Source: Pontivivens sp032464575 (GTDB taxonomy: Bacteria > Pseudomonadota > Alphaproteobacteria > Rhodobacterales > Rhodobacteraceae). Taken from it: a DNA stretch of 64,000 bases. Under the pieces are notes generated by a model that was not told the DNA's origin, made no database searches, and saw only the letters and a list, made by a program, of their open reading frames with translations. The DNA lies in contig JAWDKM010000001.1 in the NCBI GenBank assembly GCA_032464575.1, positions 372,001-436,000 on the forward strand, written 5' to 3'. This document shows positions 43,079 through 51,015 of the stretch, one piece after another (within the stretch, counting starts at the first letter, position 1; the number at the start of each line of letters is the position of its first letter). The position numbers were made by a program, and so were the translations under genes.

Positions 43079-44704
43079 TTATTCAGCCGGAGCCATGACG
43101 GGCGTGTCGGCCTTGGCCGGAGCACTCCGCACGGTCATCCAGAGGTTGTAGCACATGATCAGGGCACCAGCGAGGTAGAGGACCCCGCCGAAGGCCCGCA
43201 CCAGGTACATCGGGAACTTCGCGCTGACCGTGTCGGCGAAGGAGTTGACGAGGAATCCCTGCGCGTCGACTTCGCGCCACATCAGGCCCTCCATGATCCC
43301 CGTCACCCACATCGCGGCGGCGTAGAGCACGATGCCGATCGTCGCGAGCCAGAAGTGCCAGTTGACGAGCGCCAGCGAGTAGAGACCCTGCCGCTGCCAC
43401 AGCCGCGGCACCAGGAAGTAGAGGGCCGCGAAGGTGATCATCCCGTTCCAGCCGAGCGCGCCCGAATGCACGTGCCCGATGGTCCAGTCGGTGTAGTGGC
43501 TCAGCGAGTTCACCGCGCGGATCGACATCATCGGCCCCTCGAAGGTCGCCATGCCGTAGAAGGCGAGGCTGACCACCATCATGCGGATGATCGGGTCGGT
43601 GCGGATCTTGTCCCACGCGCCGTCGAGCGTCATGAGCCCGTTGATCATGCCGCCCCAGGACGGCATCCACAGGATGACCGAGAACACCATGCCCAGCGTC
43701 GAGGCCCAGTCGGGCAGCGCGGTGTAGTGCAGGTGGTGCGGTCCCGCCCAGATGTAGAGGAAGATCAGGGCCCAGAAGTGGATGATCGACAGCTTGTAGC
43801 TGAAGATCGGCCGCTCGGCCTGCTTAGGCACGAAGTAGTACATCATGCCGAGGAAGCCTGCCGTCAGGAAGAATCCCACGGCGTTGTGCCCGTACCACCA
43901 CTGGGTCATCGCGTCCTGCACGCCCGCGAAGAGCTGGACCGAGCGCGAGCCCCAGATCGAGACCGGCAGGCTGAGATTGTTGACCACGTGCAGCATCGCG
44001 ACGGTTACGATGAAGCTCAGCAGGAACCAGTTGGCGACGTAGATATGCGGCTCCTTCCGCCGCAGGATCGTGCCCATGTAGACCGCGAGGAAGGCGACCC
44101 AGACGATGGTCAGCCAGATGTCGACGTACCACTCGGGCTCCGCATATTCCTTCGACTGGGTGGCGCCGAGCAGGTAGCCCGTCGCGGCCAGCACGATGAA
44201 GAGCTGGTAGCCCCAGAACACGAACCACGCGAGGTTGCCGCCCCAGAGCCGCACCGCGCAGGTCCGCTGCACGATGTAGAAGGACGACATGATCAGCGCG
44301 TTGCCCCCGAAGGCGAAGATGACCGCCGAGGTGTGCAGCGGCCGCAGCCGTCCGAAGTTGGCATAGCCTTGCGCCCACTCGAAATTCAGCGCCGGAAAGG
44401 CGAGCTGGAAGGCGATGAAGACCCCGACGAGGAAGCCCACGACGCCCCAGAAGGCGGTCGCGATCGCGCCCGCCCGGATCACGTCGTCCATGTACTCGCT
44501 CTCCCGCGTCTCGATCGACGCAAGGCTCGGCGGCTCGTTGGTGCGTGAGAGCGTCCAGATGAACATCGCGCCCGCGATCACCGTGATGATCAGCGCGTGC
44601 ACCATGTAGGCATCGTCACGGGCGAAATTGGCGGCCATCGCGGCAAAGAGCGTCACGACCGCCAGCGCCACGAGCTTGAGTGTGTCCCACACGGTGTTCG
44701 ACAT
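43079..44704 (-). CDS. ccoN: cbb3-type cytochrome c oxidase subunit I
   Basis: 541 residues, about 12-14 transmembrane helices, heme-copper oxidase catalytic subunit (O2 to water, proton pumping). Heme b and b3/CuB histidines are visible in RLRPLHTSAVIFAFGG, WWYGHNAVGFFLTAGFLG (CuB His and the cross-linked Tyr region), GPHHLHYTALPDW and TIGHVHSGALGWNG. It is first of ccoNOQP. An FNR-type box lies 67 bp upstream. Confidence 0.98.
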   Translation of the reverse strand: MSNTVWDTLKLVALAVVTLFAAMAANFARDDAYMVHALIITVIAGAMFIWTLSRTNEPPSLASIETRESEYMDDVIRAGAIATAFWGVVGFLVGVFIAFQLAFPALNFEWAQGYANFGRLRPLHTSAVIFAFGGNALIMSSFYIVQRTCAVRLWGGNLAWFVFWGYQLFIVLAATGYLLGATQSKEYAEPEWYVDIWLTIVWVAFLAVYMGTILRRKEPHIYVANWFLLSFIVTVAMLHVVNNLSLPVSIWGSRSVQLFAGVQDAMTQWWYGHNAVGFFLTAGFLGMMYYFVPKQAERPIFSYKLSIIHFWALIFLYIWAGPHHLHYTALPDWASTLGMVFSVILWMPSWGGMINGLMTLDGAWDKIRTDPIIRMMVVSLAFYGMATFEGPMMSIRAVNSLSHYTDWTIGHVHSGALGWNGMITFAALYFLVPRLWQRQGLYSLALVNWHFWLATIGIVLYAAAMWVTGIMEGLMWREVDAQGFLVNSFADTVSAKFPMYLVRAFGGVLYLAGALIMCYNLWMTVRSAPAKADTPVMAPAE

Positions 44705-44771
44705 GGAGTTCTTCCCTGATGCAGACCGGGTTGTGCATCACGGGGTGTGGCGGCTATCCGCCGAAGCCGCC

Positions 44772-44785
44772 TTGACCTGGATCAA
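44772..44785. promoter_or_regulatory. FnrL box TTGAC-CTGG-ATCAA upstream of ccoN
   Basis: Matches the FNR consensus TTGAT-N4-ATCAA at 9 of 10 half-site positions and is 67 bp upstream of the ccoN ATG. It should switch the oxidase on at low oxygen. Confidence 0.85.
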
Positions 44786-44821
44786 GGCGACACTTTCGTC
44801 GCAGTCAGGGACGTAGGGGCG

Positions 44822-45562
44822 TCAGATCAGGGGGCCGCCATCGGCGTCATCACCGGTTTCGGCGAGCAGGCACGCGAAGTCCGGCACCTCGATCCCGCGC
44901 GTGCCCTTGAGCCGGATGACGCCGTCGCGCTTGAGGGCGGAGATCTGGCGGCTCACCGTCTCCAGCGTCAGGCCGAGGTAGTCGGCCATGGCCTCGCGGG
45001 TGAGCGGGAGGATGAAGGACGCCTCGCACATCGGCGTGGCCTGACACAGCGAGGCCTCGCGCCGGGCGAGGATCGACAGGAGGCTCGCGATCTTCTCCCG
45101 CGCGGTCTTGCGGCCCAGGATCAGCATCCACTCGCGCGCGGCGTCGAGTTCGTCGAGCGTCATCTCCAGAAGGCGCTGACCGATATGGGGCGTGGAGCGC
45201 AGCAGATCCTCGAACGGACCACGGCGGAAGCAGCAGAGCGTGACGGGCGAGACGGCGACGACATCGTAGGCGGCGGTGCGGCGACCGGGACGGCCCAGGA
45301 AATCGGCGGGCAGCAAGAGCCCCACCATCTGCGTGCGGCCGTCCTCCAGCCCCTGGCTGAGTGCCGCGACGCCGGTGACGACAGAGGCGACGAAATCCAT
45401 CTCGTCGCCGGAGAAGACGATCGTCTCGCCCGCATCGTAGTTCCGGTAAGTCTTGATTCCCTCGAGGATTTCGAGCTCGTCGGTCTCGCACCGCGCACAG
45501 ACGGCCTTGTGCCTGATCGGACAGGCCGTGCAATCCCTTGGTTCCACAGTCAGTTTCGTCAT
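44822..45562 (-). CDS. fnrL: Oxygen-responsive transcriptional regulator FnrL
   Basis: 246 residues (Rhodobacter FnrL about 248). N-terminal cysteines CTACPIRHKAVCARC plus a further Cys in the cNMP-like domain can hold the oxygen-labile [4Fe-4S] cluster. The dimerisation helix is followed by the DNA-recognition helix MADYLGLTLETVSRQISAL, with the E-T-V-S-R core that reads TTGAT half-sites. ATG 45562 was chosen over an in-frame ATG upstream because that would cross the FNR box. It sits between ccoNOQP and hemN, as in Rhodobacter. Confidence 0.96.
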   Translation of the reverse strand: MTKLTVEPRDCTACPIRHKAVCARCETDELEILEGIKTYRNYDAGETIVFSGDEMDFVASVVTGVAALSQGLEDGRTQMVGLLLPADFLGRPGRRTAAYDVVAVSPVTLCCFRRGPFEDLLRSTPHIGQRLLEMTLDELDAAREWMLILGRKTAREKIASLLSILARREASLCQATPMCEASFILPLTREAMADYLGLTLETVSRQISALKRDGVIRLKGTRGIEVPDFACLLAETGDDADGGPLI

Positions 45563-45581
45563 CCCGAACCCACACGCGGCC

Positions 45582-45595
45582 TTGACCTGCATCAA
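45582..45595. promoter_or_regulatory. FnrL box TTGAC-CTGC-ATCAA shared by fnrL and hemN
   Basis: Lies in the 68-bp divergent gap, 20 bp from the fnrL start and 35 bp from the hemN start. It allows autoregulation of fnrL and anaerobic activation of hemN. Confidence 0.85.
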
Positions 45596-45630
45596 GGACA
45601 CCCACTTCCACACGCCGGTAGCTTAAGCGC

Positions 45631-46986
45631 ATGAAAAACATCCAGCAACTCCGGCGGCTCGGCCTGTTCGACGCGCGCGTGCCCCGCTACACGAGCTATC
45701 CCACGGCCGCCCGTTTCACGGATGCCGTGGGACCGGCCAAGGTCGAGGACTGGCTGGGGGCCGTGTCCCCCGGCACCGACGTCTCGCTCTACATCCATGT
45801 CCCGTTCTGCCGCCGGTTGTGCTGGTTCTGTGCCTGCCGGACGCAGGGCACTTCGACGCTGGCTCCGCTACTGCCCTATCTTGCGACGATCAAGCGGGAA
45901 ATCGAGCTGATCGCGGGTCACCTGCCGCCGGGCACCCGGCTCTCGCGGCTGCACTGGGGTGGCGGCACGCCGACGCTGCTGAGCCCCGAGCTGATCGCTG
46001 AGCTTGCCGGCGCGGTCCTCGACCGTCTGCCGCTGGCGCCGGGGGGCGAATTCTCGGTCGAGATCGATCCGACCGAGATCGACGCGCCGCGCATGGACGC
46101 GCTCGCCGCGGTCGGGCTCACCCGTGCCAGCGTCGGCATCCAGGATTTCGATCCCGCGATCCAGGCCCTGATCGGCCGGTCGCAAAGCTATGCGGAGACC
46201 CGCACCGCGGTCGAGGGGCTGCGCGCGCGCGGCGTACGCAGCCTGAACGCCGACATGCTCTACGGCCTCCCCGACCAGACCCCGCACCAGATCGCGGAGA
46301 GCGTGCAGCAGCTCCTGTCGCTCACGCCCGATCGCGTGGCGCTGTTCGGATACGCGCATGTCCCGTGGATGGCACGGCGGCAGGTGATGATCCGCACCGA
46401 GTCCCTGCCCGGCCCCGAGGACAGGCTCGACCTGTTCGAGACGGCGCGCGAGCTTCTGGAGTGGGACGGCTACCGCGAGATCGGGATCGACCACTTCGCA
46501 CGGCCGTCGGACGGGCTCGCCCGGGCGGCCGCGACGGCGCAGCTTCGCCGGAACTTCCAGGGCTATACCGACGATCCGTCCGAGGTCCTGATCGGGGTCG
46601 GTGCCTCCGCCATCTCCCGCTTTCCGCAGGGCTATGCCCAGAACGCGGCCGCCACCGCGCCCTACCAGGCGGCGGTGCGGGGCGGGCGCCTCGCGACGGT
46701 GCGGGGTCACGCGTTCGAGGGCGAGGACCTGCTGCGCGCCGCAGTGATCGAGGCCCTGATGTGCGACTTCGCAGTGGATCTGGAGGCGGTGGCGCGCGCG
46801 CATGGCGCCGCGCCGGACCTGCTGGAGCCACTCGCCGCCGCCGCGCTCGCCACCTTCGCCGATGTGCTGGAGCGCGAGGGTCCGGTGCTGCGGATCACGC
46901 GGGCCGGCCGGCCGCTCACCCGGATCATCGCGCGCAGCTTCGACGCTTACGCGATGGATCCCGCGGGACACAGCGCGGCGATCTGA
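45631..46986 (+). CDS. hemN: Oxygen-independent coproporphyrinogen III oxidase
   Basis: 451 residues, radical-SAM enzyme converting coproporphyrinogen III to protoporphyrinogen IX without O2, feeding heme and bacteriochlorophyll. The [4Fe-4S]/SAM motif is HVPFCRRLCWFCAC (C-x3-C-x2-C-x-C, residues ~56-69). RYTSYPTAARF, the HWGGGTPTLLSP GGGTP box and VGIQDFDPAIQ are typical of HemN (called hemZ in R. sphaeroides). ATG 45631 opposite fnrL. Confidence 0.97.
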   Translation: MKNIQQLRRLGLFDARVPRYTSYPTAARFTDAVGPAKVEDWLGAVSPGTDVSLYIHVPFCRRLCWFCACRTQGTSTLAPLLPYLATIKREIELIAGHLPPGTRLSRLHWGGGTPTLLSPELIAELAGAVLDRLPLAPGGEFSVEIDPTEIDAPRMDALAAVGLTRASVGIQDFDPAIQALIGRSQSYAETRTAVEGLRARGVRSLNADMLYGLPDQTPHQIAESVQQLLSLTPDRVALFGYAHVPWMARRQVMIRTESLPGPEDRLDLFETARELLEWDGYREIGIDHFARPSDGLARAAATAQLRRNFQGYTDDPSEVLIGVGASAISRFPQGYAQNAAATAPYQAAVRGGRLATVRGHAFEGEDLLRAAVIEALMCDFAVDLEAVARAHGAAPDLLEPLAAAALATFADVLEREGPVLRITRAGRPLTRIIARSFDAYAMDPAGHSAAI

Positions 46987-47011
46987 GGCTGTCCCACCCG
47001 GCGGCCACGCC

Positions 47012-47139
47012 GGGCCGCGCCCGACCTCCCCCCGGAGGGCGCGTTGGCGATGTCGCTCATCGAATGAACGGCATAGATGCTTGAGAGCGCGGACCTATCA
47101 ATGCAGTACCGCATGCGCCCTCCAGGTCGGGCGCGGCCC
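47012..47139. repeat. Hairpin repeat element, copy A (hemN/pufC gap)
   Basis: Outer arms GGGCCGCGCCCGACCT (47012-47027) and AGGTCGGGCGCGGCCC (47124-47139) are a perfect 16-bp inverted repeat. Inner arms GGAGGGCGC (47034-47042) and GCGCCCTCC (47115-47123) add 9 bp. The loop begins GTTGGCGATGTCGCTCATCG. It is 84% identical over the inner 90 bp to copy B at 60687-60811 (14 mismatches counted by eye). Both sit between convergent genes. Confidence 0.85.
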
Positions 47140-47175
47140 TCAACGCTTCGGAACAACCCGATCATATCAAAACAA

Positions 47176-47205
47176 ACCGGGCGCCCCCTTTCGGAGGCGC
47201 CCGGT
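47176..47205 (-). terminator. Rho-independent terminator of the puf operon
   Basis: A 10-bp perfect stem ACCGGGCGCC / GGCGCCCGGT with a 10-base loop. On the leftward strand it is followed by TTGTTTTGATATGAT, T-rich. It lies 24 bp past the pufC stop. Confidence 0.8.
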
Positions 47206-47228
47206 CTCACTGTCCCCGAAAGTCGCGT

Positions 47229-48335
47229 CTATTCGTAGACCGGCGGTCCGCTGGTCGCGAGTTCCGGCCAGTCGCTGATCATGTCCAGCCCGCCCAGCGG
47301 CTTCGGCGCACCCTGGTGGCAGGTCATACACGCGGCCTTCGGCGCGTCGGCATGGACCGGACCCAGCCGCTCGGGCGGATACTCGTCCTCCAGCGGGATC
47401 AGGTAGTCGATGTTGAGCTCCTGAACCATCGCGATGCCGAGTTGCGCCGTGCCGTGCTGCGGCGTCACCTGATCGTAGTCGTAGAACGCGCGGGAGTTGT
47501 GGCAGTAGGTGCAGTTCACCGCCAGCGAGTTCGAGAAGTAGTTCATCAGGCTGTAGGTCCGCTCCGTGTCCTGGATCGAGGCTGTGCCCTCGTTCGGGAC
47601 CCGCGATGCCAGATCATGCACCGCGATCACCTCGTAATCGGCGAGGTAGCTCTGCAGCGCATCGGACGGCAGCGACGTGAACTGGCTCTGCGACGTCGCG
47701 CGGTTTTGGTTGGCCGCCCAGCCCTCGACCGCGTCGTTGACCGGCATGATGTCGAACCAGATGCCGTTGGGCACGTTCTGCCCGCGGTGGCAGGTGTAGC
47801 AGTTCACGCCCGGTCCGCCCTCGGCCGCCTCGCCCACGTGGATGCCCCAGTTCTCGTTGATGTGCATCGTCATCTGGATCATGCGGCGGGAGACGACCTT
47901 GGTGTACATGTCGTCCGAGGCGAAATTGCCGTCCTCCCCGTGGCAGTAGGCGCAGCCCTGCTCGGGGCTCACCCACTCGGTGATCGCGGCCATCAGGCGG
48001 TTGAAGTTGCCGTCGGACAGATCGCCGAGCACCTGAACGTTCTCGTAGATCTCGCCGGCCAGCGGCTCGTCCTCACCGATCTCGTAGGGCTCCTCGGTAT
48101 AGTAGGCCTCCTGCCACAGCTCGATCGGCAGCGCCTCGCCCTCGAACTTCGTGACGGCGAGGCCGTTGCCGCGCGGACCGGTCTGCAGGCTCTCGGTCGG
48201 CAGCGGCTGGCCCCAGGCCACGAGGAGCGCCGCCACCACGACCGCTCCGCCCACCGTTCCGATCAGGAAGGCCGGACCCCAGACATCCTTCGGATTGTCC
48301 TTGGCCCACTTGTCGTACCAGTTGAGCTTGAACAT
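47229..48335 (-). CDS. pufC: Photosynthetic reaction centre tetraheme cytochrome c subunit
   Basis: 368 residues. An N-terminal hydrophobic helix (FLIGTVGGAVVVAALLVAWG) without a lipobox Cys anchors it, so it is probably membrane-anchored rather than lipidated. Four CxxCH heme sites are seen: CAYCH, CYTCH, CTYCH and CMTCH. Met ligands are in the preceding helices. It re-reduces the oxidised special pair from soluble cytochromes. The start overlaps the pufM stop by one base (TGATG). Confidence 0.97.
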   Translation of the reverse strand: MFKLNWYDKWAKDNPKDVWGPAFLIGTVGGAVVVAALLVAWGQPLPTESLQTGPRGNGLAVTKFEGEALPIELWQEAYYTEEPYEIGEDEPLAGEIYENVQVLGDLSDGNFNRLMAAITEWVSPEQGCAYCHGEDGNFASDDMYTKVVSRRMIQMTMHINENWGIHVGEAAEGGPGVNCYTCHRGQNVPNGIWFDIMPVNDAVEGWAANQNRATSQSQFTSLPSDALQSYLADYEVIAVHDLASRVPNEGTASIQDTERTYSLMNYFSNSLAVNCTYCHNSRAFYDYDQVTPQHGTAQLGIAMVQELNIDYLIPLEDEYPPERLGPVHADAPKAACMTCHQGAPKPLGGLDMISDWPELATSGPPVYE

Positions 48336-49333
48336 CAGTCCACTCCCTCCGTCAGCGGCGCGAAGAGCTCGGGCTGCTCATAGGCCTCGTAACCGTAGGG
48401 CTGGTCGTAGCTGGGGGCGAAGTTGTGCTCCTGCGCCCAGATGAACCAGTTGTCCACGACCGTTCCCGTCAGCAGGATGCCGATCCCGCCGGTGATCGGC
48501 GTCAGCACCGCGAACCACCACGCCCAGCGGTGGATGCCCTCCATCGTCGCGTTGAAGCCCATGGTCCAGCGCCAGAAGAGCCCGGCCCGCTCGGACGCGG
48601 TGCCGCGGTCGTAGATCTGTTCGAGCTCCCGGTCGCCGCCCAGCCGGGTGACGGCGAGGATGGTCGCGCCGTGCATGGCAAAGAGCAGGACCGAGCCGTA
48701 GAGGAACACGATCGAAAGCGCGTGGAACGGGTTGTAGTAGAGGTTGCCGTAGCGGATCGAGAACGCCGTGGTCCAGTCGAGATGCGGGAAGATGCCATAG
48801 GGCACCGCCTCGCCCCAGTTGCCCATCAGCACCGGGCGGAAGAGGCCCAGCACCAGGAACAGCCAGATCGCCGAGGCGAAGGCCCAGGCCACGTGCTTGC
48901 CCATCTTCTGCTTGGCCGCGAGCGAGTAGGAGCGCACCCACCACGCCATCACCGAGACCAGCAGGAAGAAGCTCGCGATCAGGTACCAGCCGCCATCGCG
49001 CAGGGGCGGCATGACGCGGATGCCGTATTCCGGGCTCGGCGGCTCGAGCGCCAGCCAGAAGCCTTGGCGCAGGAACTCCGAGATCGACCAGTTCACCTGC
49101 GCGAGCATGTTGAAGCCGACGATGTTGAGCCACAGCGTGCCGGTGATGATCGAGATCACGCCCCACCAGCCGAGGTGGATGGGCCCGATCTGCGCATTGC
49201 CGAGCCAGCCCGCGAGCGTGGAGAAGAAGGGCGTGCCGCCCCGTTCGTCCGCCAGGCCCTCGCCATTGTCCATTCCCCATTCGGGCGGACCCTGGACCTG
49301 GACCTGCGTGAAGATGTTTTGGTACTCGGCCAT
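48335..49333 (-). CDS. pufM: Photosynthetic reaction centre subunit M
   Basis: 332 residues, five transmembrane helices. YYNPFHALSIVFLYGS carries the special-pair bacteriochlorophyll His; FAMHGATIL and GIHRWAWWF carry the non-heme iron His ligands; the ERAGLFWRW Glu is the iron carboxylate. It binds QA. The C-terminus extends past the core (YGYEAYEQPELFAPLTEGVD), as in species with a PufC subunit. It lies 3 bp after pufL. Confidence 0.98.
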   Translation of the reverse strand: MAEYQNIFTQVQVQGPPEWGMDNGEGLADERGGTPFFSTLAGWLGNAQIGPIHLGWWGVISIITGTLWLNIVGFNMLAQVNWSISEFLRQGFWLALEPPSPEYGIRVMPPLRDGGWYLIASFFLLVSVMAWWVRSYSLAAKQKMGKHVAWAFASAIWLFLVLGLFRPVLMGNWGEAVPYGIFPHLDWTTAFSIRYGNLYYNPFHALSIVFLYGSVLLFAMHGATILAVTRLGGDRELEQIYDRGTASERAGLFWRWTMGFNATMEGIHRWAWWFAVLTPITGGIGILLTGTVVDNWFIWAQEHNFAPSYDQPYGYEAYEQPELFAPLTEGVD

Positions 49334-49336
49334 GAC

Positions 49337-50176
49337 TTACAGCCCTCCCTGTCCAGGCCAGATCGGCAGTTCGAGCCACCAGTTCCACCACTCAGGCCAG
49401 CCCTTGGTCCAAAGCGGACCGGAGATAATGATGCAGACCGCCGACCAGAACCCGGCGTTCAGCGCGAGCAGGAGGCCCAGCCGGTGGATGCCCAGCGTGC
49501 CGACCGAATAGCCGATGAAGTCGCGGAAGAAGCTGTCCTCGTGATCGGGGCTCTTGGCCTCCTCGCCCTTTTCGGGGTTGGCGGCCGAGAGGATCAGCGC
49601 TCCGTGCAGCGCCAGCGCCAGCGTCGTGGTGAAGAAGAACGTCACGGCCAGCATGTGCGCGGGGTTGTAGTGGAAGTGCAGGTACGAGTAGCCGACGTTC
49701 GACACCCAGTCGAGGTGGCTGAAGATCCCGTAGGGAAAGCCGTGCCCCCAGGCCCCCAATAGAAGCGGGCGGAAGACGACCAGCGTCGAATAGGCGAGGA
49801 TCGCGAAGCCGAAGGCGATGGGCACGTGGTAGCCGATGCCGAGCTTGCGGCAGATCTCCACCTCCCTCAGCGCCCAGCTGATGAAGGCGCCGTGCGCGCA
49901 GATCGTGATGATCTGCCAGAGCCCGCCATCGGCCAGCGGGGCGAGGCCCAGCCCGTAGCTCAGGTCCGGCGGCGCGATGTTGATCGTCCAGGGATTGAAC
50001 GTGCCCTGAAGGGCCGCGCCCCAGAAGATCAGGATCGTGCCCAGGGCCGAAAAGAAGATGGTGGTGACACCGAAGAAGCCCACGAAGAACGGCCCGACCC
50101 AGAAATCGAAGAGGTCTCCGCCGATCAGCGTGCCGCCCCGGACGCGGTACTTTCTCTCGAAGCTCAGCAAGGCCAT
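49337..50176 (-). CDS. pufL: Photosynthetic reaction centre subunit L
   Basis: 279 residues. YLHFHYNPAHMLAVTFFF holds the special-pair ligand His (174 with Met counted) and its hydrogen-bonding neighbour; LALHGALIL and GIHRLGLLL hold the iron ligands. EKGEEAKSPDHEDSFFRD is the QB-site region with Glu and Asp for proton delivery. The ATG at 50176 (GGAAGGAAACGC upstream) starts MALLSFERKYRVRGGTLIGG, the family N-terminus. Confidence 0.98.
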   Translation of the reverse strand: MALLSFERKYRVRGGTLIGGDLFDFWVGPFFVGFFGVTTIFFSALGTILIFWGAALQGTFNPWTINIAPPDLSYGLGLAPLADGGLWQIITICAHGAFISWALREVEICRKLGIGYHVPIAFGFAILAYSTLVVFRPLLLGAWGHGFPYGIFSHLDWVSNVGYSYLHFHYNPAHMLAVTFFFTTTLALALHGALILSAANPEKGEEAKSPDHEDSFFRDFIGYSVGTLGIHRLGLLLALNAGFWSAVCIIISGPLWTKGWPEWWNWWLELPIWPGQGGL

Positions 50177-50220
50177 GTTGCGTTTCCTTCCACGTTGACG
50201 GCCCTCGAAGACAGCCAAGG

Positions 50221-50238
50221 CGGCACGTCGGCGTGCCG
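50221..50238 (-). other. pufA-pufL intercistronic hairpin 3
   Basis: CGGCACG (50221-50227) and CGTGCCG (50232-50238) with a 4-base loop; closest to pufL. It is part of the set of hairpins in the gap. Confidence 0.6.
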
Positions 50239-50253
50239 TCATTCGCCTGGATT

Positions 50254-50291
50254 GCCGCGGGCGAAGGGAGCGGATCCGCCCCGCCCGCGGC
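50254..50291 (-). other. pufA-pufL intercistronic hairpin 2 (long)
   Basis: GCCGCGGGCG (50254-50263) and CGCCCGCGGC (50282-50291) form a 10-bp perfect stem; the 18-base loop contains its own GCGGATCCGC palindrome. In Rhodobacter such hairpins protect the pufBA segment from 3'-5' decay and set the LH1-to-RC ratio. Confidence 0.75.
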
Positions 50292-50320
50292 GTGCTCTTT
50301 CAACTGGTCGGTGAACCGGC

Positions 50321-50336
50321 CGCCCGCAGGCGGGCG
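50321..50336 (-). other. pufA-pufL intercistronic hairpin 1
   Basis: CGCCCG (50321-50326) and CGGGCG (50331-50336), 4-base loop, 3 bp after the pufA stop. It probably blocks exonucleases at the end of the pufBA message. Confidence 0.6.
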
Positions 50337-50339
50337 CGC

Positions 50340-50504
50340 TCACTCGGCCGCGGCACTCTGCGCGGCGAGCTCGAACCAGTTGTAGTGGTCCGTGCTGAGC
50401 AGGACGAGGTGGATCATCGCTGCCAGCAGGAAGAGGAACACGCCTTGTGCCACGAACACACGGCGCGGATCGAAGATCAGCCAGATCTTGTAGAACTTGC
50501 TCAT
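50340..50504 (-). CDS. pufA: Light-harvesting 1 alpha polypeptide
   Basis: 54 residues, single membrane helix. MSKFYKIWLIFDPRRVFVAQ is the conserved N-terminus; the bacteriochlorophyll-binding His is in LAAMIHLVLLST (residue ~32), followed by the tail DHYNWFELA. It forms the LH1 ring with PufB round the reaction centre. It is below a 60-residue cut-off. ATG 50504, 13 bp after pufB. Confidence 0.97.
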   Translation of the reverse strand: MSKFYKIWLIFDPRRVFVAQGVFLFLLAAMIHLVLLSTDHYNWFELAAQSAAAE

Positions 50505-50517
50505 ATCCGATCCTCCC

Positions 50518-50667
50518 TCAGAACCACGGACGCCAGATCAGCACCGCCAGATGAGCGACACCGGCAATGGCCGTGAACAGCCAGAGCCCGCTCATGTAGA
50601 CAGAGTGCAGTTCCTGCGCCTGCTCGTCGGTAAGACCCGTGAAGGACAGGTCCGTATTTTCAGCCAT
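50518..50667 (-). CDS. pufB: Light-harvesting 1 beta polypeptide
   Basis: 49 residues: LSFTGLTDEQAQELHSVYMS with the conserved first His, one membrane helix with the bacteriochlorophyll ligand in AGVAHLAVLIWRPWF (residue ~39). It pairs with PufA. It is below a 60-residue cut-off. ATG 50667 with GGAGGACC upstream. Confidence 0.97.
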   Translation of the reverse strand: MAENTDLSFTGLTDEQAQELHSVYMSGLWLFTAIAGVAHLAVLIWRPWF

Positions 50668-50784
50668 TATTGGTCCTCCGAAGAGTTCGACTGAGGCCGC
50701 GATACCCCGCGACCAAGGGTTCCGCCCGATTGCCGGGACGGATATCCGCCTGCCCTGGGGCGCAGCGAATGGCGGCTCCGCGCG

Positions 50785-51012
50785 TCATGCGGAGAAGATC
50801 TGCGGCGTGATGATCCGCGCCTGGCTCCAGGCGTGGTGGATCACGCCCCGCTCCCCGATCGAGCGCGAGGGACCCACCAGTGCGGCCAGCCACAGGGCGA
50901 AGGCCACAGGCAGGGAGATCGCGAAGATCAGGGAGAAGTAAACCCAGTATTCGGCCCGCGGCATCCGGCGATGCCGGTGCGGCTGGGCCTCGTGCATGGA
51001 GATGTCACTCAT
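50785..51012 (-). CDS. pufQ: PufQ, bacteriochlorophyll synthesis/antenna regulator
   Basis: 75 residues, one membrane helix (YFSLIFAISLPVAFALWLAA) preceded by HRRMPRAEYWV and followed by SQARIITPQIFSA. PufQ is needed for normal bacteriochlorophyll levels, possibly as a carrier of intermediates. It starts 3 bp after the bchZ stop, and a gap of 117 bp separates it from pufB. Confidence 0.92.
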   Translation of the reverse strand: MSDISMHEAQPHRHRRMPRAEYWVYFSLIFAISLPVAFALWLAALVGPSRSIGERGVIHHAWSQARIITPQIFSA

Positions 51013-51015
51013 GTC

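Noticed and set aside
42032..44548. 838-codon plus-strand open frame opposite ccoNOQP
   Set aside because: Shadow of well-conserved oxidase genes.
46947..47210. Minus-strand open frame across repeat copy A (peptide VHSMSDIANAPSG)
   Set aside because: A similar peptide arises from copy B because the DNA is repeated; no start, RBS or family support a gene.
47229..48335. pufX after pufM
   Set aside because: The gene after pufM is the tetraheme pufC; no small pufX-like frame is present.
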